From the NCBI GenBank assembly GCA_050014415.1, contig JBEKDJ010000022.1, positions 1 to 40,799 on the forward strand: DNA of 40,799 nucleotides, in the 5' to 3' direction. The DNA is from JBEKDJ01 sp050014415. GTDB lineage: Bacteria > Desulfobacterota > BSN033 > UBA1163. Positions 7,874-15,188 of the stretch are shown piece after piece (positions within the stretch are counted from its first letter, which is position 1; each line of letters starts with the position of its first letter). The notes under the pieces are model-generated. The model was not told the origin of the DNA. It did no database searches and worked only from the letters and a program-made list of their open reading frames with translations. Made by a program: the position numbers and the translations under genes.

Positions 7874-8883
7874 GCACAGATATTGCAACCCTTCAGAAAG
7901 CACTACTCAATCCAGCGGTCTATCCCGATAAGCCCATAGAAGTGAATTTTATTGAGACCCATATCTCTCTCCTCTTTCTCACAGGGAACTATGTTTATAA
8001 GGTGAAGAAGCCGGTCGATTTTGGCTTCCTTGATTTCACCTCCCTTGAGAAAAGGAGGTATTTTTGTGAACAAGAAGTGACTTTGAACCGGCGACTCTCT
8101 ACAGGGATCTATTTAGGGGTCGTCAGGATTTCACGTGACCAAGACCGGGTTTCACTGAATGGCAAAGGTGAGATCGTGGAGTATGCCGTTCTGATGAAAC
8201 AGCTCCCTGAAGAGCTTCTCATGGATCGGCTACTTGAGAAGCGACAGGTCTCTTTCAAAATGATTGAAGCAGTCTCAGAAAAACTGGTGAGATTTTATTT
8301 TGATGCGGAGACCAATGATCTCATTAAAGGTTTTGCCAAACCAGAGCGCTTCAAACAGGATACGGATGAGAACTTTGAACAAACCGAGAAGTACCTTGGC
8401 GTAACCATTTCAAGAGAAGCTTATGAAGAGGTGAAACAGAAAACGAACGATTTTTTTGGGACAAAGGAGGATTTATTTCACCGGAGGATTCATTCCGATC
8501 GAATTAGGGATTGCCACGGAGACCTTCGGTTGGAACACATCTTTTGGGGAGAAGAGATCTCCATCTTCGATTGCATCGAATTTAGTGACAGGCTCCGGTA
8601 TACTGACGTCGCTGCGGACATTGGTTTTTTGGCGATGGATCTCGATTACCACGGCAGGGAGGATCTGAGTGAACATCTGATTCGTGCCTATGTCGGAGAA
8701 TCGGGGGACCATGAGTTCATGGAAGTACTCGATTTCTATGAGTGCTACCGGGCCTATGTCCGGGGAAAGGTGGAGAGCTTCCAATTAGACGATCCGAATA
8801 TCCCGGATGAAAAGAAGGCTGAAGCCCGGAATCGGGCTCAAAAATATTTTTACCTCGCCCAACGCTATGCCCAAAGGATTTAA
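7870..8883 (+). CDS. Aminoglycoside-phosphotransferase-like kinase (COG2187 type)
   Basis: A 337-residue protein with the protein-kinase-like APH fold. The ATP-lysine region is YVYKVKKPVDFGFLDF near residues 41-56. The catalytic loop is CHGDLRLEH (H216, D218) and the metal-binding aspartate is D234 in IFDCIEF. These segments are typical of COG2187, an uncharacterised family not shown to confer drug resistance. The start at 7870 overlaps the preceding stop by 4 bp, implying translational coupling. In many bacteria one polypeptide carries COG2187 at the N-terminus and COG0645 at the C-terminus; here they are separate genes in the opposite order. Substrate unknown. Confidence 0.85.
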   Translation: MSTDIATLQKALLNPAVYPDKPIEVNFIETHISLLFLTGNYVYKVKKPVDFGFLDFTSLEKRRYFCEQEVTLNRRLSTGIYLGVVRISRDQDRVSLNGKGEIVEYAVLMKQLPEELLMDRLLEKRQVSFKMIEAVSEKLVRFYFDAETNDLIKGFAKPERFKQDTDENFEQTEKYLGVTISREAYEEVKQKTNDFFGTKEDLFHRRIHSDRIRDCHGDLRLEHIFWGEEISIFDCIEFSDRLRYTDVAADIGFLAMDLDYHGREDLSEHLIRAYVGESGDHEFMEVLDFYECYRAYVRGKVESFQLDDPNIPDEKKAEARNRAQKYFYLAQRYAQRI

Positions 8884-9082
8884 TTGCCGGAGCAGATCGG
8901 GTTTTTCACATCGAGCGAGCAAAGAGCAGAAGAAAGGCTTCCAATTCCCTCTTCTGGCAGGGAGCGGTTCTAAGCGAAGAGAGACGGTGGAAGTCGCCTT
9001 TAGCATCAATGATCGACTCAGTGGATTCCGCCAATTCCCAAGGAACGAGATCATTCTATTGGGGGGGGAACAAATGTTCCGT

Positions 9083-9880
9083 CTATGCTGACAAGAATCC
9101 GCCATCGATGGGTATGGTTGCCCCATGCACATAACTGGACAGGTCACTTGCCAGCACTAAGGTTACGCAAGCCACCTCATCTGGCTGCCCGGGCCGCCCA
9201 ATGGGCAGCCGTTGCCTGAATTCGACACCTACCTTCAACAAATTAACCTTGAAGCGGAGAATCTCTTTCGCTACTGCTTTCGTTCCGGGAGTGATGATCC
9301 CACCCGGCATAATCGCGTTAATCCTGAAACCATGCTTCCCATGTTCCTTTGCCAACGCTCTGGTCAGGGCGATCACCCCCGCTTTGCTTACGCTGTAGTG
9401 AGCCATGTCTTTCTTGAATGGCAATACTGCCTCGATTGACGCAACATTGATAATGACTCCCCCCAACTTCAGTCGTTTGCTTATCATACGCTGACACATC
9501 CAGTAAACCGAATGCAGATTCGTTTCCATTACCCGCTGATAGAAGGCTTCGTCCACATCCAAGAAGTGCTTGAAGGGATAAATTCCTGCGTTATTGACAA
9601 GAATGTCTGGACTGTATCCTTTCAAGTTTTCCCATAGTTTGGCTATCTCTTTACTTTTTGACAGGTCTGCCACATGAATCTTGATGTCAGTCCCGAACCT
9701 TTCCAGTTCGTTCTTGGCTGTTATTAAGTGCCTGCCGTTAATATCAACGAGATCAAGGTCTGCCCCTGCTTCTGCAAATCGGGAGGCAATGGCCTTCCCG
9801 ATTCCGGCAGCGGACCCAGTGACCAGCGCTCGCTTCCCTTTGAGTGAAATTAATTCGTTTAAACTGCGGTATTCAGTCAT
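9083..9880 (-). CDS. Short-chain dehydrogenase/reductase
   Basis: A 265-residue classical SDR oxidoreductase. The cofactor motif TGSAAGIGKA is at 21-30, NNAG at 96-99, and the catalytic set is N121, S148, Y162 and K166. D46 and N48 after strand 2 (LVDIN) favour NAD(H). The C-terminal GGFLSA and the PIGRPGQPDEVA segment are typical of FabG-like and sugar or alcohol dehydrogenase members. It runs opposite to its neighbours and converges on the kinase-like gene; 8884-9082 holds nothing recognisable. A strong minus-strand promoter lies about 160 bp upstream. The ribosome site is weak (AAAAGAAA). Substrate cannot be told from the sequence. Confidence 0.9.
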   Translation of the reverse strand: MTEYRSLNELISLKGKRALVTGSAAGIGKAIASRFAEAGADLDLVDINGRHLITAKNELERFGTDIKIHVADLSKSKEIAKLWENLKGYSPDILVNNAGIYPFKHFLDVDEAFYQRVMETNLHSVYWMCQRMISKRLKLGGVIINVASIEAVLPFKKDMAHYSVSKAGVIALTRALAKEHGKHGFRINAIMPGGIITPGTKAVAKEILRFKVNLLKVGVEFRQRLPIGRPGQPDEVACVTLVLASDLSSYVHGATIPIDGGFLSA

Positions 9881-10217
9881 GTAATTTCTTTTGAGATACC
9901 ATGCAATCTCGAGGGTAAGTTGGCCCGCCTAACGTTAAGTTGAGCAGAAATCCAAAACAAGCCGGGATTCAATTCGATTCCACGTTCCTATCGGCGCCAG
10001 CACGCCAAGAACATCTATTTTTATGTTATGGTATTGATGAGAAATATATATGAAGGGGAGACCCTTGTCAAGGTGTAGGACGTTTTAGGTGGTATTTGAT
10101 TTGTGTGTCAGGGGGGATACCGAGATACGGACAGGGAGGAGAGAATGGATTGTAGGGTAAATGGTGAAGTCATTGTTGAGGCACTAGGACTCTACATTTT
10201 AGATGCTTTGAAATGTC
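9881..10217. other. Gene-free spacer between SDR gene and TPR remnant
   Basis: This 337-bp stretch holds the presumed SDR promoter at 10043-10071 and the long SDR leader. I see no open coding sequence, tRNA or clear terminator. The right end, from about 10200, runs into the decayed TPR gene. Confidence 0.5.
10043..10071 (-). promoter_or_regulatory. Putative sigma-70 promoter for the SDR gene
   Basis: On the minus strand, TTGACA (10071-10066) and TATATT (10048-10043) are separated by exactly 17 bp. This is six of six and five of six matches to consensus. It points at the SDR gene and implies a 5' leader of about 155 nt. Confidence 0.65.
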
Positions 10218-10726
10218 TTGACCGATAGGTCCGCCGAGGACGGTATAACGCTCTTCGAACGTACCGTTCGCGTGACTGCAAAGAACTTTCTTATCCAAAA
10301 CAAGCTTGGGAATGCCCTGTTTCAAAAGGGAGAAATTGGGAAGGCCATGATCCATTATCAAGAGGCTCTGCGGATCAATCCCGATTTTGCTGAAGCATAC
10401 AACAACATTGGAAACGCGTTGCTTTACGGTGGCGATATCCAGCGTGCTATTGTTTATTACACAAAAGCTCTTTCACAGGCTCCTGATTATGCCGATGCCA
10501 CAACAACTTGGGATTCGCCCTGGCTCGCCAGAGAAAGATCGAGGAGGCCATCGTCCATTATACTGAGACCTTGTGGGAAAGGCCTGATTTCCCGGAGGCC
10601 CATTTCTCCAGAGGTCTCGCCTATATGACGATTGATAATCGTGGTGCGGCGAAGGAAGAATATGAAGTCCTCAAGAAAATCCGTCCAGACTTAACAAATG
10701 CCCTCTCCCGCAGAATGATCAGGTGA
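10218..10726 (+). pseudogene. Decayed TPR-repeat protein (5'-truncated, frameshifted)
   Basis: Two overlapping frames together encode consecutive tetratricopeptide repeats. Frame one gives LGNALFQKGEIGKAMIHYQEA and AYNNIGNALLYGGDIQRAI-type repeats up to DYADA near 10500. Frame two resumes with LGFALARQRKIEEAIVHYTE and ends at 10726. Restoring one C near 10501 (GATGCC[C]ACAACAAC) would rejoin them as DAHNNLGFAL. The upstream part is missing: no ATG and no ribosome site precede TLFERTVRVTAKN, which in relatives sits at the junction between a membrane domain and the TPR tail. A second shift near 10715 may hide a proline-rich tail. Probably a pseudogene; one shift could be a sequence error, but the missing 5' end could not. 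Confidence 0.7.
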
Positions 10727-10913
10727 AGGAAGCCAATCCGCCAGCGCCGACACCTATGGAGAAGGAGCTACAGACGCCTCTTTCCGCACTTAGACTTTGG
10801 ATTTCATCGTATGAGGGTGCCGCTCCAAGCTATTTCCGATAGCCTCTCCCTGTGCGATCTGACTTCGTTGCCCCAGCCGTAATTGAGGGATGACGAAGCC
10901 TCTGTAATTTGGT

Positions 10914-10942
10914 TTGAAAAATGGACCGGAATCTGTTATATA
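10914..10942 (+). promoter_or_regulatory. Putative promoter for D-Ala-D-Ala carboxypeptidase gene
   Basis: TTGAAA (10914-10919) and TATATA (10937-10942) are 17 bp apart, a good sigma-70 pattern. It lies about 37 bp before the chosen start at 10979, which has GGAGG at 10969-10973. This supports the shorter start over an in-frame start at 10883. Confidence 0.55.
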
Positions 10943-10978
10943 ACACGAAAATTTTTTCTCAACATGCTGGAGGAAAAA

Positions 10979-12292
10979 ATGGAGGTTCGTTCACTAAGGA
11001 GCATTTGGATATCAGGATTGATTCTGGCTGTCTTCTTTTTAGTGCTTCCGAATCAAGGCTTTTCCAAGAGTGCCAGGACATCAAAGAACACGAAGCCGCG
11101 GGGGGCTCAAACACATCAGAAGGCTCAAGCTCCAGGGACAACCCAGGCCGCACGGACGACCCAGGGCGGTTTCGACTGTGATGCGCAATCCGCAGTGCTG
11201 ATGGATGGCCTTACGGGTCAGGTGCTTTACGAGCAGAATCCTCAATTAAGGATGGCCCCTGCCAGTTTCGTCAAAGTCATGACCCTCTATTTAGTCTATG
11301 ACGCCATTCATGCCGGGCAGATGAAGACGGATGATCTTGTGACAGTGAGCGAAAGGGCATGGAGAAGGGCGTGGAAAACCGAAGGCTCAAAGATGTTCGT
11401 CAAGGTTGGAGAGAGGGTGACGGTTGAAGACCTCATGAAAGGAGTTGCCATTGCATCCGGAAATGATGCATGCGTTGCTCTGGCCGAACATCTGTCGGGA
11501 TCCGAGGAGGCCTTCGTTTCGAAGATGAATGAGAAAGCCAAGATGCTGGGGCTAAATGATTCTCAGTTTAGAAACTCTGACGGGATGCCTGCCGATGGGC
11601 AATATATCACGGCCATGGATATGGCCACCCTGTCGCGGCACTATATTGAAGACCATCCGGAAGCGCTCCTTCTTCACTCTACGACTGAGTTTGAATACAA
11701 TGGGATTCGGCAGGGAAACCGGAATACTCTTCTCCAGAAGAATATTGGAGTGGATGGGTTGAAGACAGGCCATGTCAAGGAATCGGGCTATCATCTGACA
11801 GCCACCGCGAAGAGAGACGGCCAGAGAATGATCGCCGTGGTGATGGGGTGTGATAAGATGAAGAAAAGGGCTCCAGAAGCTCAGAAGCTATTAGAATATG
11901 GTTTCAAGAACTTCTCAACAGTGGAGGCTGTTAAGAAGGGGACTCCCTTTGGTCCAGTGAAAGTGAAAAGAGGTAAGCTGAAAGAGGTCACACTGATGGC
12001 TGAAGGGGATGCAAGGGTGACCGTGGCAAAAGGCAAGGAGAAAGTGGTGTCCGTCATGGCTCAGTTGCCACCTGTCGTTGTCGCTCCGATCCAGAAAGGT
12101 CAAGTGTTAGCAAAAGTTTTCGTCCAGAACGAAGGAAAAGTGGTTAAGGAAATCTCACTCCTCTCTTCATCCAATGTGGAGAAGAGCATTATACCCTCTT
12201 GGCCAGTAATAGGTGCGGGCCTGCTTGGACTTGCCATCATAGGTCTCATCGGGTTTTGGCGGCTCCGTCGACCACGACGGAAGAAATTCTGA
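10979..12292 (+). CDS. D-alanyl-D-alanine carboxypeptidase (penicillin-binding protein, S11)
   Basis: This 437-residue periplasmic enzyme trims the terminal D-alanine from peptidoglycan pentapeptides. A signal peptide (hydrophobic residues 9-24) is followed by a low-complexity Thr/Gln/Ala/Lys linker to about residue 64. The three penicillin-binding motifs are present: SFVK (S96, K99), SGN (160-162) and KTG (262-264). A beta-rich C-terminal domain follows. The protein ends with one membrane helix and a basic RRPRRKKF tail, so it is probably anchored at both ends or retained by the C-terminal helix, where E. coli PBP5 uses an amphipathic helix. Start chosen by GGAGG six bases upstream. Confidence 0.92.
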   Translation: MEVRSLRSIWISGLILAVFFLVLPNQGFSKSARTSKNTKPRGAQTHQKAQAPGTTQAARTTQGGFDCDAQSAVLMDGLTGQVLYEQNPQLRMAPASFVKVMTLYLVYDAIHAGQMKTDDLVTVSERAWRRAWKTEGSKMFVKVGERVTVEDLMKGVAIASGNDACVALAEHLSGSEEAFVSKMNEKAKMLGLNDSQFRNSDGMPADGQYITAMDMATLSRHYIEDHPEALLLHSTTEFEYNGIRQGNRNTLLQKNIGVDGLKTGHVKESGYHLTATAKRDGQRMIAVVMGCDKMKKRAPEAQKLLEYGFKNFSTVEAVKKGTPFGPVKVKRGKLKEVTLMAEGDARVTVAKGKEKVVSVMAQLPPVVVAPIQKGQVLAKVFVQNEGKVVKEISLLSSSNVEKSIIPSWPVIGAGLLGLAIIGLIGFWRLRRPRRKKF

Positions 12293-12418
12293 TGGTTGCC
12301 GCCGTTATTTTCACAAAATTGAGTTCCGAATCCGGTTCGACGTCCTTGTTAAGTAGCAATCCACCCCTAACCATTTCAGATATGAAGGGAAGGATGGGCT
12401 TTAATTTCGAATATTAAT

Positions 12419-12967
12419 ATGGGGGAAGCGTCGTCCATAAGAAGTCAGGAGATAAAGACCCCTTCCTACAGAAAGGAAGCATTCTATTTCTTTATCAAGT
12501 TTCTTGTCCTCATGGGCCTTCTCCTCTTCCTAGAGCTCTTCAATCCTGTCAATCAGAAGGTGATCATCCCTTTTAGTGGTTTCCTCGCTCGGGGCAGTGT
12601 CTTTTTGCTCAAACTCATTGGAACTGAGACAAAAGCCTCTTCCACCCTCATTGTCTCGCAGCAGTTTTCGGCAGATATAAAGGCCGGCTGTACCGGGATT
12701 GAACCAATCATCATTCTGATCGCCGCCATGTTTGCCTTCCGGGCATCATGGAAGGCAAAATTCTGTGGCGCTTTTCTTGGAATGGTTATCCTTCAGGGAA
12801 TCAATCTGGTAAGGATCGTCAGTCTTGTTTATCTTGGAGTCAATCATCCTCGATATTTTAGCGAAGCTCATACCTATATCTGGCAGATTGTGATCATCGC
12901 CTTAAGTCTATTCTTATGGATTGTTTGGGCAAAGGGTCTAAAATCATATGAAACTGGAGCCTCTTAA
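12419..12967 (+). CDS. xrtH: Exosortase H (transpeptidase-like membrane protein)
   Basis: A 182-residue inner-membrane protein with about five predicted helices. It matches the exosortase/archaeosortase superfamily: C91 in KAGCTGIEP, R132 in NLVRIVSL and H151 in EAHTYIWQ are the expected Cys-Arg-His catalytic residues. The short length and the nearby gene with a VPTLTERG tail point to exosortase H, which processes IPTLxxWG-CTERM proteins. Exosortases cut or transfer C-terminally tagged exported proteins at the membrane. The next gene overlaps it by 20 bp. No good ribosome site precedes the ATG at 12419. Subtype is inferred from length, motifs and context. Confidence 0.88.
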   Translation: MGEASSIRSQEIKTPSYRKEAFYFFIKFLVLMGLLLFLELFNPVNQKVIIPFSGFLARGSVFLLKLIGTETKASSTLIVSQQFSADIKAGCTGIEPIIILIAAMFAFRASWKAKFCGAFLGMVILQGINLVRIVSLVYLGVNHPRYFSEAHTYIWQIVIIALSLFLWIVWAKGLKSYETGAS

Positions 12968-13559
12968 ACTTCTTCTTCTGAAGGGCCTCCTCTTTCTGAT
13001 CATCGGACTGGTCCTTTGGATTTACCTCCAGCCTTCCTACTCAAAGCTCATCGTCTCGGTATCGCAAGAGGTAGTCACCTGGCTTCAGGGTGAGGGCATG
13101 GAAAAAACCTGGATCGGGCTTCAAGGAAATATGATCCTTTACATCCCTCGGGGATTAATTGCAGGTGAAAAGAAAAACATCTTTGCATGGAAAAGGGATA
13201 TTAGGGACATCCACTATAATTCGGTGATCCTCTTTGCCTTGATCCTTTTCTCCCCTGGCCTCGGTTTCGGTAAAAGAGGCTGGGTTCTGATGGCAGGACT
13301 GACCCTTCTTTTTCTCATACAGGTTTTAACGGTCCTTGTTCAGGCAAAGTTTATATATGTCTTTCAAATGGGCGAATACAGCAGGGCTCATTACAGGGCC
13401 TGGGATCGGAATATCATAGCCTTCCTGAAACAGTTTTTGGAACTGATAGGGAAGTTCTCATTCCCTTTTGCGATCTGGATGCTCTTCACCTACAAAGAGA
13501 CTACGGGCTATTTGGCCGGAGCAAGAGAGGCAAAGCCTCGCAAGAGAAGGAAAAGGTGA
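12948..13559 (+). CDS. Exosortase-associated membrane protein of unknown function
   Basis: A 203-residue protein with predicted helices near 7-26, 92-104, 112-134 and 163-182, and a very basic end (KPRKRRKR). The segment between the first and second helices (about residues 27-88) should face the periplasm. I do not recognise a catalytic motif. Its start overlaps xrtH by 20 bp, so it is almost certainly coexpressed with it and probably works with it. Similar membrane partners are known beside exosortase H genes in other genomes. A role in presenting or releasing the tagged substrate is only a guess. Confidence 0.8.
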   Translation: MKLEPLKLLLLKGLLFLIIGLVLWIYLQPSYSKLIVSVSQEVVTWLQGEGMEKTWIGLQGNMILYIPRGLIAGEKKNIFAWKRDIRDIHYNSVILFALILFSPGLGFGKRGWVLMAGLTLLFLIQVLTVLVQAKFIYVFQMGEYSRAHYRAWDRNIIAFLKQFLELIGKFSFPFAIWMLFTYKETTGYLAGAREAKPRKRRKR

Positions 13560-13648
13560 GAGAGGGCTCATTGGGAGATTAGTATTCTGACAGGCTGCAA
13601 AGTCCTGTTTAAAGGCAATTCCCTCTCAAAGCTATATGCAAAATAAAA

Positions 13649-13672
13649 GGGGCGAGATGTCATACCTCGCCC
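13649..13672 (-). terminator. Intrinsic terminator of the IPTL-CTERM gene
   Basis: GGGCGAG (13650-13656) pairs with CTCGCCC (13666-13672). Read on the minus strand the hairpin is followed by TTTTATTTT (13648-13640), a good U-tract. It lies 30 bp beyond the stop of the minus-strand gene at 13703 and separates it from the convergent exosortase genes. Confidence 0.72.
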
Positions 13673-13702
13673 TCTATCAATTCCCTTCTTTAAAAAACCG
13701 TT

Positions 13703-14027
13703 TTATTTGGTCATCTGTAGTCTCCTCAAATAATACATTGCCACCGAGTCCAAGGACACCATCAAGAGGATCATTCCCCGCTCTGTTAGCGTAGGGACTG
13801 AAACTGAAACAACCGGTGGCGGAGGCCCGATGAACTGGCCAAAGGCTATTGGGCCTGTCCCTACTGATATTGGGGCGCCTAACACCGTGTTGGTTGCAGT
13901 ATCAATGACAGAGACGTTGTTGCTGTTTAAAGTTTGTGATGTAAGCAAAAGGTGTAGCCCATGTATTAACGCATATCCCCAAAAACAGCAGGACGACAAC
14001 CGAAAATAAACAAATCTTCTTTCTCAT
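13703..14027 (-). pseudogene. Frameshifted one-blade IPTL-CTERM protein, presumed exosortase H substrate
   Basis: The gene starts at ATG 14027-14025, behind an ideal AAAGGAGGG eight bases upstream. Frame one encodes a signal peptide (MRKKICLFSVVVLLFLGICV...) and ATPFAYITN. At an A/T run near 13926-13931 one extra base shifts the frame. The other frame continues NSNNVSVIDTATNTV...GTGPIAFGQFI, a single YVTN-type beta-propeller repeat, then a PPPP linker, the tag VPTLTERG, a hydrophobic helix and a basic YYLRRLQ end. Corrected, the product is about 107 residues. The tag differs from the IPTLxxWG consensus at I (V) and W (R). Relatives carry many repeats, so this copy has also lost most of its propeller. 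Either a true pseudogene or a single-base sequence error in a mini-substrate. Confidence 0.75.
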
Positions 14028-14238
14028 AGCATCATCCCTCCTTTCTTTCGTAAACAATGTGAAAAACGCATCAAACATTCAAAAAAATAGGAGTCCCTTC
14101 AAAATCCCAATGAATAGTGATTTTGGAATACACGAAATGAGGGATTTGTCAACCGTTGGGGAATGCATAAGACACTGATGAAATCTTTAGTAAGTAAACA
14201 CTTGTCCCCTCAAATCCTTGAATCCTCGCCTTATCACG

Positions 14239-15127
14239 TTATTTTGGCATCACACCACTTGGGAACTTCTCATTGTATATTTTCTTCACCTCTGGCATCT
14301 TCTCTAAGAGTCCTGCCTTGAACATGTCCCTGGCCACATTCTCCCACTTCTTTGGAAGGATGTAACCTAAACCGTATTTTCTTGTGTCAGGTGTGATCAT
14401 CAAGGCCTTCATCGGAGCAATCGCATCCATCTCATGGACAAAATCGAGATCTTCATCGATCTTTTTCAGGATTTCAAAGGTTTCTCTCGGGTTTTCGTAG
14501 GTCCACCGAAATCCTTTGTATCTCCCCGTCACTACTGCTTGAACGACATCTGGATATTTCTTGACGATCTCCTCTGTGGTGAATAGCACATTGTCCATCC
14601 AGTCGATGCCAAAATACCTGTAGTCGATAGTATAGAAGATCTTCCCGATTTTTCTCATCTCCCGTTGAGCGGTAATCAGTTCGTTATAGGTCATCGCAGA
14701 GGCGAGTAACCAGTTTCTGGCTAACCAGGGCTTGATGTCTTCACCTTGGTTCTGGATGGTGAACTGTTTTTCCCAACCTTTTCCTACGACACATTTGGCC
14801 TTCGCATCGTATCCGGTCCAGAGGCCAAAGTTCCCTTTGATCTCTTTTGCTGACTTGATTGGTTTCCAGCTGATGATCCTCATGGCACTGCTCTGAAAAT
14901 CAACACTCATGGCAACGAGATCGAATCGGCGAGATACCCGGTCCTCCTTGGACCTCTGTGACATTCACTTTCCCGTAAAATCCCTTATCTGCTGCAACCC
15001 AACCGCCTGCTGATTCCATATGAACAAGCCAGGCCTCGTACACAATGGCTTCTTTTCCTTGGCCAATGGCAGAGCATGGTAGGTTGTTCAGTAATAATAT
15101 TAGCAGATATAGGAAACACCTTTTCAT
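14239..15127 (-). pseudogene. Broken ABC transporter substrate-binding protein (NMT1/SsuA-like)
   Basis: Two frames encode parts of one periplasmic binding protein of the nitrate/sulfonate/thiamine-precursor (NMT1/THI5-like) type. The first (from 15127) has a signal peptide and GGWVAADKGFYGKVNVTEVQ, the usual opening of such proteins, and breaks after GGPGISPI. The second resumes at about FDLVAMSVDFQSSAMRI and runs to 14239. Relatives have about 20 more residues here (the glycine-rich loop that contacts ligand), so a small deletion has shifted the frame near 14930. No permease or ATPase gene lies nearby. The rest of the reading frame is well preserved, so the loss looks recent. Confidence 0.75.
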
Positions 15128-15188
15128 GCCCTGGTTCTCCTCCTTTCTAATCTCGAGTTTCGAGTTCAGATCTTCTCTTATTGGTTTC

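Noticed and set aside
7870..8883. Antibiotic-resistance call for the aminoglycoside-phosphotransferase-like gene
   Set aside because: The COG2187 subgroup is distinct from APH resistance enzymes, and the neighbouring P-loop gene indicates another role.
8807..9091. Open frame spanning the end of the APH-like gene and the spacer
   Set aside because: It overlaps the real gene in another frame and shows no motif.
9927..9945. Integron attC-like words (GCCTAAC, GTTAAGT) upstream of the SDR gene
   Set aside because: A matching partner site at attC distance and the paired inner arms are missing, and no integrase or cassette array is present.
13925..13932. TTTAAAC slippery heptamer at the frame break of the IPTL-CTERM gene, suggesting programmed frameshifting
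   Set aside because: The zero frame reads TTT AAA C, not the T TTA AAC phase needed for -1 slippage, and the required shift is +1. A single-base indel is simpler.
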